Assembly: GCA_004524385.1 (NCBI GenBank)
Contig: SDNM01000001.1
Location: 1-20,785 of the forward strand
Source of the DNA: Promethearchaeota archaeon
Lineage (GTDB): Archaea > Asgardarchaeota > Lokiarchaeia > Sigyniarchaeales > SOKP01
DNA length: 20,785 bases
Reading direction: 5' to 3'
The position numbers and the translations under genes were made by a program. The first letter of the stretch is position 1, and each line of letters starts with the position of its first letter. Of this stretch, positions 8,099 to 15,647 are shown one piece after another. A model generated the notes under the pieces. It saw nothing but the letters and a program-made list of their open reading frames with translations, did no database searches and was not told where the DNA came from.

Positions 8099-8118
8099 TG
8101 TTGATCTGTTTCGACACA
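8099..8118. promoter_or_regulatory. Putative operator, copy 1
   Basis: TGTTGATCTGTTTCGACACA matches the second element at 8133-8152 in 17 of 20 positions. It also has partial dyad symmetry (TGTTGA, six bases, TCGACA; one mismatch). It sits just upstream of the TATA-like box of the regulator gene and in the far upstream region of the methyltransferase promoter. Confidence 0.55.
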
Positions 8119-8123
8119 AAAAC

Positions 8124-8133
8124 ATTTAAATAT
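8124..8133 (+). promoter_or_regulatory. TATA-like box of the methyltransferase-polyferredoxin operon
   Basis: ATTTAAATAT is a good archaeal TATA match. It predicts transcription start near 8155-8160 and a leader of about 35-40 bases that carries the GGAGGT site. Operator copy 2 begins at its downstream edge and would cover the start point, a typical repressor position. Confidence 0.5.
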
Positions 8134-8152
8134 GTTGATCCGTTTAGTCACA
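8133..8152. promoter_or_regulatory. Putative operator, copy 2
   Basis: TGTTGATCCGTTTAGTCACA repeats copy 1 in the same orientation, 34 bases further on. It overlaps the region between the TATA-like box and the predicted transcription start of the operon at 8196. The divergent TrmB-like protein is the obvious candidate to bind it; this is inference. Confidence 0.55.
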
Positions 8153-8181
8153 TAATCAAAAAAAAAACTAACAAAAAAAAT

Positions 8182-8187
8182 GGAGGT
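8182..8187 (+). promoter_or_regulatory. Shine-Dalgarno site of the methyltransferase gene
   Basis: GGAGGT eight bases before the ATG at 8196 is a full-strength ribosome binding site. It fixes the start and contrasts with most other genes here, which have none. Confidence 0.75.
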
Positions 8188-8195
8188 ATAAAAAA

Positions 8196-8753
8196 ATGTT
8201 TAAAAGTCATGTTGAGAAACATAAAGGCGAACCACAGTCGAATTTCGACTTTAAAATGATGTCTGCTTTTTTTTCAATTCGTGATATTTTTAAGAAGCCT
8301 AAAGTTATATTAGAAAACGCCGACATAAAAGTAGATGATTATGTTCTTGATTATGGATGTGGACCTGGAAGTTATTCGATGGTTGCTGCCGAATTGGTTG
8401 GTCCAAATGGACAAGTTTTTGCTGTTGATAGACATCCTTTAGCAATTAAAAAAGTAAATAAAAAAGCTGTCAAGAGAGGTTTGAATAATATTACAACTAT
8501 TCAGACTAACTGTAAAACTGATTTAAAGAGCTGTATTATTGATGTTATATTTTGCTTCGATACATTTCATTCATTTACACAACCAAAAGATAATCTAAGT
8601 GAATTTCACAGAATTCTGAAAAATAACGGTGCGCTTTATATTATGGATACTCACCTTTTTGAAGATGATTTAATCTTAAGTATAACAGGCAGAGGTCTCT
8701 TTGAATTCTCAGAAAAAAGAGATGAAGTATATAAATTTATAAAATCTAACTAA
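8196..8753 (+). CDS. Class I SAM-dependent methyltransferase
   Basis: A compact 185-residue methyltransferase of the UbiE/Methyltransf_11 type. Motif I VLDYGCGPGSYS (50-61) binds SAM, and Asp78 (FAVDRHP) is the acidic residue that contacts the ribose. IDVIFCFDTFHSF (115-127) is motif IV and LKNNGALYIMDTH (141-153) is post-motif. The sequence ends after the last strand without an extra domain, so it is complete but minimal, and no substrate domain is recognisable. It is the first gene of an operon: its stop is 16 bases before the start of the polyferredoxin gene, whose ribosome binding site begins just after the stop codon. The substrate could be a small molecule, a lipid, a quinone-like compound or a metal(loid); nothing in the sequence decides among these. 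Confidence 0.85.
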   Translation: MFKSHVEKHKGEPQSNFDFKMMSAFFSIRDIFKKPKVILENADIKVDDYVLDYGCGPGSYSMVAAELVGPNGQVFAVDRHPLAIKKVNKKAVKRGLNNITTIQTNCKTDLKSCIIDVIFCFDTFHSFTQPKDNLSEFHRILKNNGALYIMDTHLFEDDLILSITGRGLFEFSEKRDEVYKFIKSN

Positions 8754-8755
8754 AA

Positions 8756-8761
8756 AGGTGG
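8756..8761 (+). promoter_or_regulatory. Shine-Dalgarno site deciding the polyferredoxin start
   Basis: AGGTGG lies eight bases before ATG 8770, the same spacing as the GGAGGT-ATG pair of the preceding gene. The GTG at 8758 is inside this site and is therefore unlikely to be the real start. Confidence 0.55.
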
Positions 8762-8769
8762 AAAAAGGA

Positions 8770-9930
8770 ATGATGGCAAATAAAATGAATTTTGAAAATC
8801 AATTAGATTATTCTAAATATTTTCCTCATTTTGAAAATGCATTATTTGCGGGGCTTGCTATCCTTTTAATGTTTTTAGTGGGATTATCTGCTGCTATTTT
8901 AATTTATAAAAATAAATTGACAAAAAAAATAAAAATACTTCTATTATCTATATCTTTAATATGTGGTGGAATTCTTTTTGGTGGTTTTCCTAATGTAATA
9001 TACTTAACTGGACTAACTTTTTTAATTTTAGGAATTTCTCTATTCTTTGGTAGATTGTTTTGCGGGTATATATGTCCCTTAGGTGCTGGGCAAGAATTAG
9101 TGTCAATGGCACGATTTAAAACAAATTTAATCTATGAAAAAGAAGATAAAGAGAAAAGCACTCTTGTCCCCACTCTTGTGCGATGGGCTTTTTTTGGAGG
9201 ATTTTTAGTCCTAATTTTAATATGGGGGTTTGAAATTATGACACCTTTGAATCCTTTGAATGGTTTTCTCCTTATATGGTTTCCCCTGAATATTTTGTTT
9301 CTAATTGCGTTAATTTTATTATTTATTGTAATAATCGCAAGTACTTTCGTTTACCGCCCTTTTTGTCGATATATCTGTCCCTTTGGGGCAATAGTGAGTT
9401 TATTAGGCAGGTTTAATATAATAAAAATAAGACGAACAGATGCATGCTTAGATTGCGGGTTATGTGAAAAAATTTGCCCTACCCTACAAGGATTTAGAAA
9501 AAGTAAGAAAGGGGAATGCTATTTATGCTACCGTTGTGTGGAGTTCTGTTCAAATGAGATGTTTATAGATCCTCATAAAATTGCTGAAATTAAAAGATAC
9601 ATAAGCACATTTACTCTTAATTTTGATGTTTTGCCAAAAGAAAAGTTTTTAGATAAAACTATTAAAATGATAATTCAATTATTTGTTCCCAAAAAGAGAA
9701 TGCGCTATTTAAATGAATTTATAGATGCCTTAGAAGGAAACAGTAAATTTCTCAACGATGCTATTCAAAATATTGTTGAAAGATTAAAAGAGATATTTTC
9801 TAATGAACTTAAAAATATTGATCGAAAAAGCTATGAAGCATGGATTAATAAAAATGAGCCTCGTTGGAGAGAAAAAATACAACCAATCCATTTAGATAAA
9901 TTAATATATGGTTTAAGTAAACAAATCTAA
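8770..9930 (+). CDS. Membrane polyferredoxin, NapH/CcoG-like 4Fe-4S protein
   Basis: An integral membrane iron-sulfur protein of 386 residues counted from ATG 8770 (a GTG at 8758 would add four). About five hydrophobic segments lie near 25-46, 54-73, 77-95, 139-158 and 165-192. Two C-x3-CP motifs, CGYICP (Cys98, Cys102) and CRYICP (Cys199, Cys203), are the hallmark of NapH/NosR-type proteins. Two ferredoxin motifs follow, CLDCGLCEKICP (Cys226-Cys236) and CYLCYRCVEFC (Cys250-Cys260), each able to hold a [4Fe-4S] cluster. Residues from about 268 to the end are a soluble, Lys/Glu-rich extension I cannot assign. Relatives pass electrons between the membrane and soluble partners. It is co-transcribed with the methyltransferase and probably controlled by the divergent TrmB-like protein, so the two may serve one redox-linked modification or detoxification task. 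That link is inference. Confidence 0.85.
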   Translation: MMANKMNFENQLDYSKYFPHFENALFAGLAILLMFLVGLSAAILIYKNKLTKKIKILLLSISLICGGILFGGFPNVIYLTGLTFLILGISLFFGRLFCGYICPLGAGQELVSMARFKTNLIYEKEDKEKSTLVPTLVRWAFFGGFLVLILIWGFEIMTPLNPLNGFLLIWFPLNILFLIALILLFIVIIASTFVYRPFCRYICPFGAIVSLLGRFNIIKIRRTDACLDCGLCEKICPTLQGFRKSKKGECYLCYRCVEFCSNEMFIDPHKIAEIKRYISTFTLNFDVLPKEKFLDKTIKMIIQLFVPKKRMRYLNEFIDALEGNSKFLNDAIQNIVERLKEIFSNELKNIDRKSYEAWINKNEPRWREKIQPIHLDKLIYGLSKQI

Positions 9931-9952
9931 GAAAAATTAAATAGTGTTTAAA

Positions 9953-9959
9953 TTTTTTT
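9953..9959 (+). terminator. T-tract, possible terminator of the polyferredoxin operon
   Basis: Seven consecutive T residues lie 22 bases after the stop codon. Archaeal RNA polymerase ends transcription at such tracts without needing a hairpin. Support is weak because T runs are common in this sequence. Confidence 0.35.
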
Positions 9960-9994
9960 ATCTCTAAAGTTAAATATTTTTTTAAATATATATT

Positions 9995-11110
9995 ATGCTA
10001 AAAGTCGGATTTATTGGAACTGGAAGAATCTTTGACCTTAATGTGCTTGGATATTTAAATTATGATGATATAGAAATAGCTTGTTTATGTAATCGAACAA
10101 TCGAAAAAGCAAAACAAAAGATTAAGCAATTTAATATAAATGAATCAATTCCAGTTTATTCTGACTATAAAGAAATGTTAGATAAGGAAGAATTAGACAT
10201 AGTTGAAATTCTTTTACCACATAACCTTCATGCAGAAGCAACTATTTATGCTGCTAATAAAGGAATAAAAGGAATCTCTATTCAGAAACCTATGGCATTA
10301 TCATTAGAAGAGGCCGATAAAATGATTGAGGCTTGCAATAATTCAGGCTCCATTCTCTCGATTTTCGAGAATTTTATCTTTGCCCCTCATATTATGAAAG
10401 CAAAGGAACTTATAGACCAAGATTATATCGGTGATTTATCGTCTATAAGAATTAAAGTGGCAATGGGCGCTAAAGGTGGCTGGGATATCCCAGAAAGTGC
10501 TAACATTTGGAGAAAAGACCCAAAACAAGTAGGAGGTTCTTCTTCTCGTGGCTCACCAGTGCTCTTAGATAATGGATGGCATGCGTTTACTCTTGGGTGG
10601 TGGTTTTTCGAGGAAGAAATTGAAAAAGTATTTGCTTGGACAGATCGATACCACAGCATTGATGCTCCAGCTTACGTAATGTGGAAATGTAAAGAAAATA
10701 AAGAACAAGAGCATGTTGTTCCACAATATGGCAATATGGAATTTTCTTTTATGCCAGAAATGAACATTCCTTCGAATTATTATAATACTGATGAATTTAT
10801 TGAAATTATAGGAAGTCGAGGCATCATGAAAATAAACCAGGGGACTTCTATAGGAAATAAAATGTCAGATTCAGAGATTTTTACTCCAATAGTAATCATT
10901 AGAGACGGTGAGGTGGAAACATATACTGATTTTGAGAAAGATTGGAAATATAGCTTTATTAACGCTACAAAATATTTTATAAATGCTGTAAAAAATAACA
11001 AAGAACCAATTTTATCTGGTGATCAAGCAAGGTATATTCTAAAATTTAATTTAGCTGCGATTAAATCAGCTGAACTAGGCAAAGATATATGTCTTGATGA
11101 TATGAATTAG
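9995..11110 (+). CDS. Gfo/Idh/MocA-family oxidoreductase (copy 1)
   Basis: A 371-residue NAD(P)-dependent dehydrogenase of the glucose-fructose oxidoreductase/inositol dehydrogenase family. The Rossmann motif VGFIGTGRI is at residues 4-12. The usual EKP motif, whose Lys takes part in catalysis, reads QKP (97-99). The second domain has a LLDNGWHAFTLGW segment matching the conserved Asp-x-x-x-His region. It shares long stretches with copy 2 at 11654-12910 (for example LNVLGYLN, PSNYY, DEFIEI, YSFIN), so the two are paralogues. Family members oxidise sugars, inositols or sugar acids. A role as aldose dehydrogenase feeding the nearby IlvD/Edd dehydratase is possible, as Gfo/Idh enzymes do this in haloarchaeal pentose oxidation, but direct evidence is lacking. 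It is a single plus-strand gene, convergent with the acetyltransferase gene 21 bases away. Confidence 0.87.
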   Translation: MLKVGFIGTGRIFDLNVLGYLNYDDIEIACLCNRTIEKAKQKIKQFNINESIPVYSDYKEMLDKEELDIVEILLPHNLHAEATIYAANKGIKGISIQKPMALSLEEADKMIEACNNSGSILSIFENFIFAPHIMKAKELIDQDYIGDLSSIRIKVAMGAKGGWDIPESANIWRKDPKQVGGSSSRGSPVLLDNGWHAFTLGWWFFEEEIEKVFAWTDRYHSIDAPAYVMWKCKENKEQEHVVPQYGNMEFSFMPEMNIPSNYYNTDEFIEIIGSRGIMKINQGTSIGNKMSDSEIFTPIVIIRDGEVETYTDFEKDWKYSFINATKYFINAVKNNKEPILSGDQARYILKFNLAAIKSAELGKDICLDDMN

Positions 11111-11131
11111 TAATTAAATTGAATTTTAATC

Positions 11132-11647
11132 CTATAAATGTTTTGAAAAATACAAAAAATCAATGAATTCATCGTCTTTTTTCATGAAACCATTAATTAA
11201 GCGTCCAAATTCTTTGAAATCATATTTTTTTAACAAATTAATGCTAGCTATATTATCTGCGGCAACTTCAGCAACCAATATTCTAATAGTATTCTCTTTT
11301 TTTCTTGCTTCAATAATTAAATTCTCCATAAGTCTTGACGCTACCCCTTTTTTTCTATAATCAGAATGAACAATATATCCAATATTAACAATATGGCTTA
11401 ATAAATCTTCTAAACGAGGGAGAGAAGATATATGACCAATTAATTTACGCTTATACAAGGCAATTAAATATATTGTATTTGGGTGGTAAAGATATGTATC
11501 AAGAAATTGTTTGCTATCTTCATATGAAATTTCTTTTTTTCGAGCTAAAAAATGAGATTCTCTGATAACTGAATTTAAGAGAGTTAAATTTTCCTCGTAG
11601 TATTTTTTAGTTATTGGCTTGATTTTTAACTCTTTCTTACTAAACAT
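11132..11647 (-). CDS. GNAT-family N-acetyltransferase
   Basis: A 171-residue acetyltransferase. The acetyl-CoA-binding motif A, IGYIVHSDYRKKGVASRLM (89-107), contains the pyrophosphate loop Arg98-x-x-Gly101-x-Ala103. Motif B follows as VAADNIASINLLKKYDFKEFG (128-148), the common Asn-x-x-Ala-x-x-x-Tyr-like region. Length and layout are typical of RimI/PhnO-like members, so the acceptor could be a protein N-terminus or a small amine; sequence alone does not decide. It is the last gene of the minus-strand operon, starting six bases after the Gfo/Idh copy 2 stop codon. That tight spacing suggests co-translation and perhaps a shared substrate such as an amino sugar, which is inference. Confidence 0.85.
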   Translation of the reverse strand: MFSKKELKIKPITKKYYEENLTLLNSVIRESHFLARKKEISYEDSKQFLDTYLYHPNTIYLIALYKRKLIGHISSLPRLEDLLSHIVNIGYIVHSDYRKKGVASRLMENLIIEARKKENTIRILVAEVAADNIASINLLKKYDFKEFGRLINGFMKKDDEFIDFLYFSKHL

Positions 11648-11653
11648 ACTGAA

Positions 11654-12910
11654 TTATTGCTCAAATTCATATATAAATTTTTTATGTTTTAACCCTTGTT
11701 TTAACCCTTTTCTTAAATCTTTCATTTTTCTCCGATAAAAATTAGTTAACCCACTCTGATCTGCGTCAATTGGTTCCTCAACTACACATGACCGATTATC
11801 TTCATTTTCCGGGTTAATCTCTTCCCATAATACGGATCTGTTTTGTTGCTGCGAAATATATGGCATTTTGGCAAATATACATAAATCTTTTCCTTGTTCT
11901 CCGGTATAAATAGGCTCACCCCCTTGGTTCATCACTTTGATAAAATGCTCCGTAGAATTTATGAAAGAGTATCTCCAATCCCTAACTAAATCTTCTCCAT
12001 AAGATTTTACTTCTCCGTCAACATAGACTACAATCGGGGGAAACTGAGGGCATTTTGAAAGGAAATTGCCGCCAGCAGTACATTGGTTTATCCACATCAT
12101 CCCTTTTGTTCCGGTTATTTCAATAAATTCGTCGCAATCGTAGTAATTGCTTGGATAATACAAATTTGCCGAAAATTTGAATTCCATCGAGCCATATTTT
12201 GGTGGATCGTCAGGATTTTTACTAGGATATTTCCAAAAAATAGTACTAGGTGCTTCCATAACAGCTGTAAAATAATCTATCCAACTATAGACTTTTTCTA
12301 CTCTTTCCTCCCCCATTAGCCAAAGTGCCATAGAAAATTTATGGATGCCATCATCGTAAATCAAAGGACCTCCTCCGCACATATCTACCTTAATTCGCCA
12401 TTTTAACGATTCAAGGTCTCTTGGCATAGCGGGACCTCCCAGTAAAACGGTAATAATTCGAAAATTTAAAAGATCTCCAATGATTCCTTGATCCAATAAC
12501 TCTTTTGCTCTCAAATATACTGGATAAAACCTGAAATTCTCAAATATTTTTAGTTTTACATTTTGTTCTTTGCAAATCTCAATCATTTTTACGCAATCGG
12601 TAATCGTGTGTGCCATTGGCTTTTGAACTGATATACCGGGCACACCAGCATTAGCACAATATTCTGTCATAGGGTAGTGAAGGTGATGAGGAGTTAAAAT
12701 TTCAATAATATCTAAATCTTCTTTATCAACCATTTTCTTGTAATCTGTGTAGGCTTTTGTGGTTCTTAATCCCCAACGTTGTAATTTTTCGACCATTTTT
12801 TGGTTATTAACGTCACACACAGCAACGAGTTCTGTATCTGGAGAATTTAAATAACCGAGCACATTTAAGTTCGCTATGTCACCAGTTACAATACTTCCAA
12901 CTCTAAGCAT
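11654..12910 (-). CDS. Gfo/Idh/MocA-family oxidoreductase (copy 2, altered Rossmann motif)
   Basis: A 418-residue paralogue of the oxidoreductase at 9995-11110. The nucleotide-binding region reads VGSIVTGDIA (4-13), so the second Gly of the usual G-x-x-G-x-G pattern is Val8. The catalytic-Lys motif is again QKP (96-98). The C-terminal domain keeps the conserved strands (PSNYYDCDEFIEITG, DWRYSFINST). The chain carries about 45 extra residues at the C-terminus, rich in Lys and Arg (near KMKDLRKGLKQGLKHKK). This tail is absent from copy 1 and is unusual for the family. Cofactor binding may be changed or weakened. The gene sits between the UROD-like gene (49 bases upstream) and the acetyltransferase gene (6 bases downstream), so it probably acts in the same pathway. 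The substrate is unknown. Confidence 0.87.
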   Translation of the reverse strand: MLRVGSIVTGDIANLNVLGYLNSPDTELVAVCDVNNQKMVEKLQRWGLRTTKAYTDYKKMVDKEDLDIIEILTPHHLHYPMTEYCANAGVPGISVQKPMAHTITDCVKMIEICKEQNVKLKIFENFRFYPVYLRAKELLDQGIIGDLLNFRIITVLLGGPAMPRDLESLKWRIKVDMCGGGPLIYDDGIHKFSMALWLMGEERVEKVYSWIDYFTAVMEAPSTIFWKYPSKNPDDPPKYGSMEFKFSANLYYPSNYYDCDEFIEITGTKGMMWINQCTAGGNFLSKCPQFPPIVVYVDGEVKSYGEDLVRDWRYSFINSTEHFIKVMNQGGEPIYTGEQGKDLCIFAKMPYISQQQNRSVLWEEINPENEDNRSCVVEEPIDADQSGLTNFYRRKMKDLRKGLKQGLKHKKFIYEFEQ

Positions 12911-12959
12911 TTTTCACTTCAAAATGAATTTTTTTCATTCTTTATATTTTTTATATTTT

Positions 12960-14045
12960 TTAATCGGGGATATTTATCGGATAAGCTCCATACTTTCTCC
13001 TAATATTTTGCATTGCTTCAAATCGGTCCACTGTAACAGCGGGATTGATGCTATGTCCGGAACTAAAAATGTACCCTCCTCCTGGAGCTATCTCACGAAT
13101 TAATCTTTTTGCGTAAGCTTCAATTTCAGAAATCTCTCCCATTGCTAACATTATAGGGCTTAAATTACCCGCAAAAGTTAGTTTATCCCCATATTTCTCG
13201 TTTAATTTGAAAATATCGTATTCAGGATTAGCAGTTGTAGATTCTATAGGATTTAAGATGTCAACACCACTTTTTATAATATCCTCGAAAATTTCGATTA
13301 AATCTCCGTCAGAATGTAGTAATATTTTGCACTCGCGTTTATGAGCTGCTTCACATATTTGTTTTATCCACGGGAACACATATTTTCTATAATTAGTGGG
13401 GCTCATAAACAGACCATTTTTGAAACCATAATCATCCCATAAAAGGACAATCTTTGCGTCATTTTCAGCTAAAATTTTTACCATTTCAAGTGTAAATTTA
13501 CCTCGATCATCAAATACTTTTTTTGCTTGTTTAGATCGAGCTAATATCCTAGAAAATACTTCTATTCCAAATCCCTCCCATGTACATTCCATTAAAGAAC
13601 CAGTTGCGGGAATTGAAAATACTTCATTGTTCATTTCTTTCTGAATTTTTCGTCCTAATAAGAAATTATCAATCCGTGCTTTTAAATTGGGATCCGGCTG
13701 CTTGAAACTCTCATAATCTTCAAAATTTTTGAAAGATCCGCCATGATATGCCAAAATTTGCGTTCCATCTTTGTATGGTTCCATTTTCATTATCCGTCCA
13801 TATTCGTCTATGAATCCTTTCCCGCCCTTAAGAAATTCTCTAGGATACAGACTGACAAAACTTAAAACTAAATCTATTCCAACTCTTCGAGAAAACTCGT
13901 ACATGCCTTTATAACCTCCTGCTCGGCGAGGATCAACCCCATAATGCTTTACAATCGTATTATTTGTAAAAGCACTTTCGAAGGCAGGAACTCTATCAGG
14001 TTCTTCATGATTAACTGTTGTTATAACTCTTTCTTGGGCATCCAT
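12960..14045 (-). CDS. UROD-superfamily protein (copy 1, H-S-D active-site variant)
   Basis: A 361-residue protein with the uroporphyrinogen decarboxylase/cobalamin methyltransferase (MtaA/CmuA) barrel. It starts with the family's ERVITTVNHEEPDRVP and has the strand-end motif ILLHSDGDL (241-249) and the late FSSGHSINPAV (327-337). True HemE carries an N-terminal Arg-rich PVWxMRQAGR segment that is missing here, so haem synthesis is unlikely. In MtaA/MtbA-type methyltransferases zinc is bound by His-x-Cys and a later Cys. Here the first motif is His244-Ser-Asp246 and the later position is Gly330-His331, so the metal site, if any, must use other ligands. No corrinoid protein gene is nearby. It is the second gene of the operon, 12 bases after the sulfatase-like gene. 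Function unknown; it could be a non-corrinoid lyase or methyltransferase relative. Confidence 0.85.
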   Translation of the reverse strand: MDAQERVITTVNHEEPDRVPAFESAFTNNTIVKHYGVDPRRAGGYKGMYEFSRRVGIDLVLSFVSLYPREFLKGGKGFIDEYGRIMKMEPYKDGTQILAYHGGSFKNFEDYESFKQPDPNLKARIDNFLLGRKIQKEMNNEVFSIPATGSLMECTWEGFGIEVFSRILARSKQAKKVFDDRGKFTLEMVKILAENDAKIVLLWDDYGFKNGLFMSPTNYRKYVFPWIKQICEAAHKRECKILLHSDGDLIEIFEDIIKSGVDILNPIESTTANPEYDIFKLNEKYGDKLTFAGNLSPIMLAMGEISEIEAYAKRLIREIAPGGGYIFSSGHSINPAVTVDRFEAMQNIRRKYGAYPINIPD

Positions 14046-14057
14046 TTCTAATTCTCG

Positions 14058-15506
14058 TTAATCTAATTTTTTATTTTGTCCATACCAATTCTTTAATTGA
14101 CTTATGAGTTTTTGAAGTTCCTCTGAATGTTTATCTTCTATAAGAAGATCCCCTTTTGCGTCTCTTTCGATTTTTTCAAATAGCTCATTACAAATATCTG
14201 AATTATCTTTCGCTATATTAATATTCCATTCTGGATCTTTAGATAAATCAAATAATTTCTGATACGATTTATCATTTGTAGTGATTAGTGCGTAGTGATC
14301 GTCTTTGTACAAAGTACAAATACCAAATCCACATGTAATATAATCTCGTTCCTCTATTAATTGATCTCCATCATCAAGAAAGATTGAAAGATCTATGCCG
14401 TCGAACACTGCTGGCTTCTCTTTCTTCAAAAAGCCGAAAATAGTAGGTAGAATGTCATGATTGTAGACGTATGATTTTTTAATTCTTTTTGGACCATTTA
14501 GATTGCCCGGGGGCTTAATCATAAGAGGGATATCTACAAGTTCTGGATACATAAACATTGGAATTTTACCCGTAGCATTATGCTCTCCAATACTATGTCC
14601 GTGGTCGGAAATTAAAATAATTAAAGAGTCATCGTACAAACCCAAATTTTTTAATTCTTCAATGAAATACCCAAACCAATTATCGCACATTGAAACTTCT
14701 CCAGCATAAGACGCTCTCATATATTTTAATTCTCCCTCGGTAAGATAATCAATCGTCTCACTATAAGCAGGTTGAACTACTTTTTTGCCTGTATAATTCT
14801 TATCAATGTATAAATCAAGATATTTCTCAGGAGGGTCCCAGACCTCGTGCGGATCAAACTCATCAACAACAGCCATTACATTTTTATCCTTTTTAGTATC
14901 CTTAACAAACTCGATTGCTTTTTTAAAAGTTTGCGCAGGAAAATAATCCTCTTCAGTCTTTCTATGTTGCATATTACTAAAATAGGTTTTTAACATATAA
15001 TTTTGATACGCTTTTGCTAAAGGATTTTTACCTGCAACATATTCTTTAATTTTCTTCTTTAGTTTCGCTCCCCCTTCCCTGTATCTTGCCCTTAATTTAT
15101 CTTTTTCATGTCCTCTAATCCAGTTCCATTGGTGAAATCCAAGATGAAAATTCATTCCTGGTTTGAATTGGTGGTAAGTACTAGTTATAAAAGAAGTAAT
15201 ATATGTAAATTTTCTCATGTATTCCGCTAAATGGGTCTGATTTGGAGGTATTGGGTGCCATCCCGGAATTGTAACTATATCATCAGTTCTAAGTTGAGGT
15301 CTTTTATGATTAAAAGGAAAAGTACGAATTCCAGTATGTATTGCTCTTCGAACTGGGATTGTAGGTAAAGACTCTGGATATGCGTTATCAAATACAATTG
15401 AATCTTTAGCAAACTCGTCAAAGCTCCCTGTATGAATCCAAGAATTACCATAGCATCCTACATAATCTTGTCTCAATGTGTCGAATATAATTAAAAATAT
15501 TTTCAT
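14058..15506 (-). CDS. Sulfatase-fold (alkaline phosphatase superfamily) hydrolase with Thr nucleophile position
   Basis: A 482-residue hydrolase of the sulfatase Pfam family. Metal-binding elements are present: Asp9 in FDTLRQD, HEVWDPP following Asp218-Pro-His220, and Asp301-His302 in ISDHGHSIGEHN. In sulfatases the nucleophile motif is Cys/Ser-x-Pro-x-Arg, whose first residue becomes formylglycine. Here it reads Thr49-Ile-Pro51-Val-Arg53, followed by the usual AIHTG. Thr cannot become formylglycine but serves as nucleophile in related phosphodiesterases. A phosphoester or phosphonate substrate is therefore at least as likely as a sulfate ester. There is no signal peptide, so it is cytoplasmic. 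It is the first gene of a four-gene minus-strand operon (hydrolase, UROD-like, Gfo/Idh, GNAT) and is divergent from the second UROD-like gene. Confidence 0.87.
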   Translation of the reverse strand: MKIFLIIFDTLRQDYVGCYGNSWIHTGSFDEFAKDSIVFDNAYPESLPTIPVRRAIHTGIRTFPFNHKRPQLRTDDIVTIPGWHPIPPNQTHLAEYMRKFTYITSFITSTYHQFKPGMNFHLGFHQWNWIRGHEKDKLRARYREGGAKLKKKIKEYVAGKNPLAKAYQNYMLKTYFSNMQHRKTEEDYFPAQTFKKAIEFVKDTKKDKNVMAVVDEFDPHEVWDPPEKYLDLYIDKNYTGKKVVQPAYSETIDYLTEGELKYMRASYAGEVSMCDNWFGYFIEELKNLGLYDDSLIILISDHGHSIGEHNATGKIPMFMYPELVDIPLMIKPPGNLNGPKRIKKSYVYNHDILPTIFGFLKKEKPAVFDGIDLSIFLDDGDQLIEERDYITCGFGICTLYKDDHYALITTNDKSYQKLFDLSKDPEWNINIAKDNSDICNELFEKIERDAKGDLLIEDKHSEELQKLISQLKNWYGQNKKLD

Positions 15507-15536
15507 AATAAGATTTTTTTTTCTTTATATTATTAA

Positions 15537-15543
15537 TTTAAAT
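15537..15543 (-). promoter_or_regulatory. TATA-like box of the sulfatase-like operon
   Basis: On the minus strand a TTTAAAT-type sequence (reading ATTTAAA across these bases) lies 31-37 bases upstream of the ATG at 15506, with no Shine-Dalgarno sequence. It would give a leaderless or very short leader and head the whole four-gene operon. The A+T-rich background lowers certainty. Confidence 0.35.
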
Positions 15544-15612
15544 TTATGGCTATAGATTTGTTAAAATAAAAATTGTAAATAATTTTTCGAAAATAAAAAT
15601 AATTTTTAATGA

Positions 15613-15624
15613 TTATAATATAAA
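15613..15624 (+). promoter_or_regulatory. TATA-like box of the second UROD-like gene
   Basis: TTATAATATAAA lies 24-35 bases before the GTG start at 15648. With the box at 15537-15543 it makes the 141-base gap a divergent promoter region. Nothing else distinctive is visible in the gap. Confidence 0.4.
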
Positions 15625-15647
15625 GGAACTATAAATCTTTTCAAAGA

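Noticed and set aside
8758..8769. GTG at 8758 as the start of the polyferredoxin.
   Set aside because: The GTG lies inside the AGGTGG ribosome binding site, which is ideally spaced for ATG 8770.
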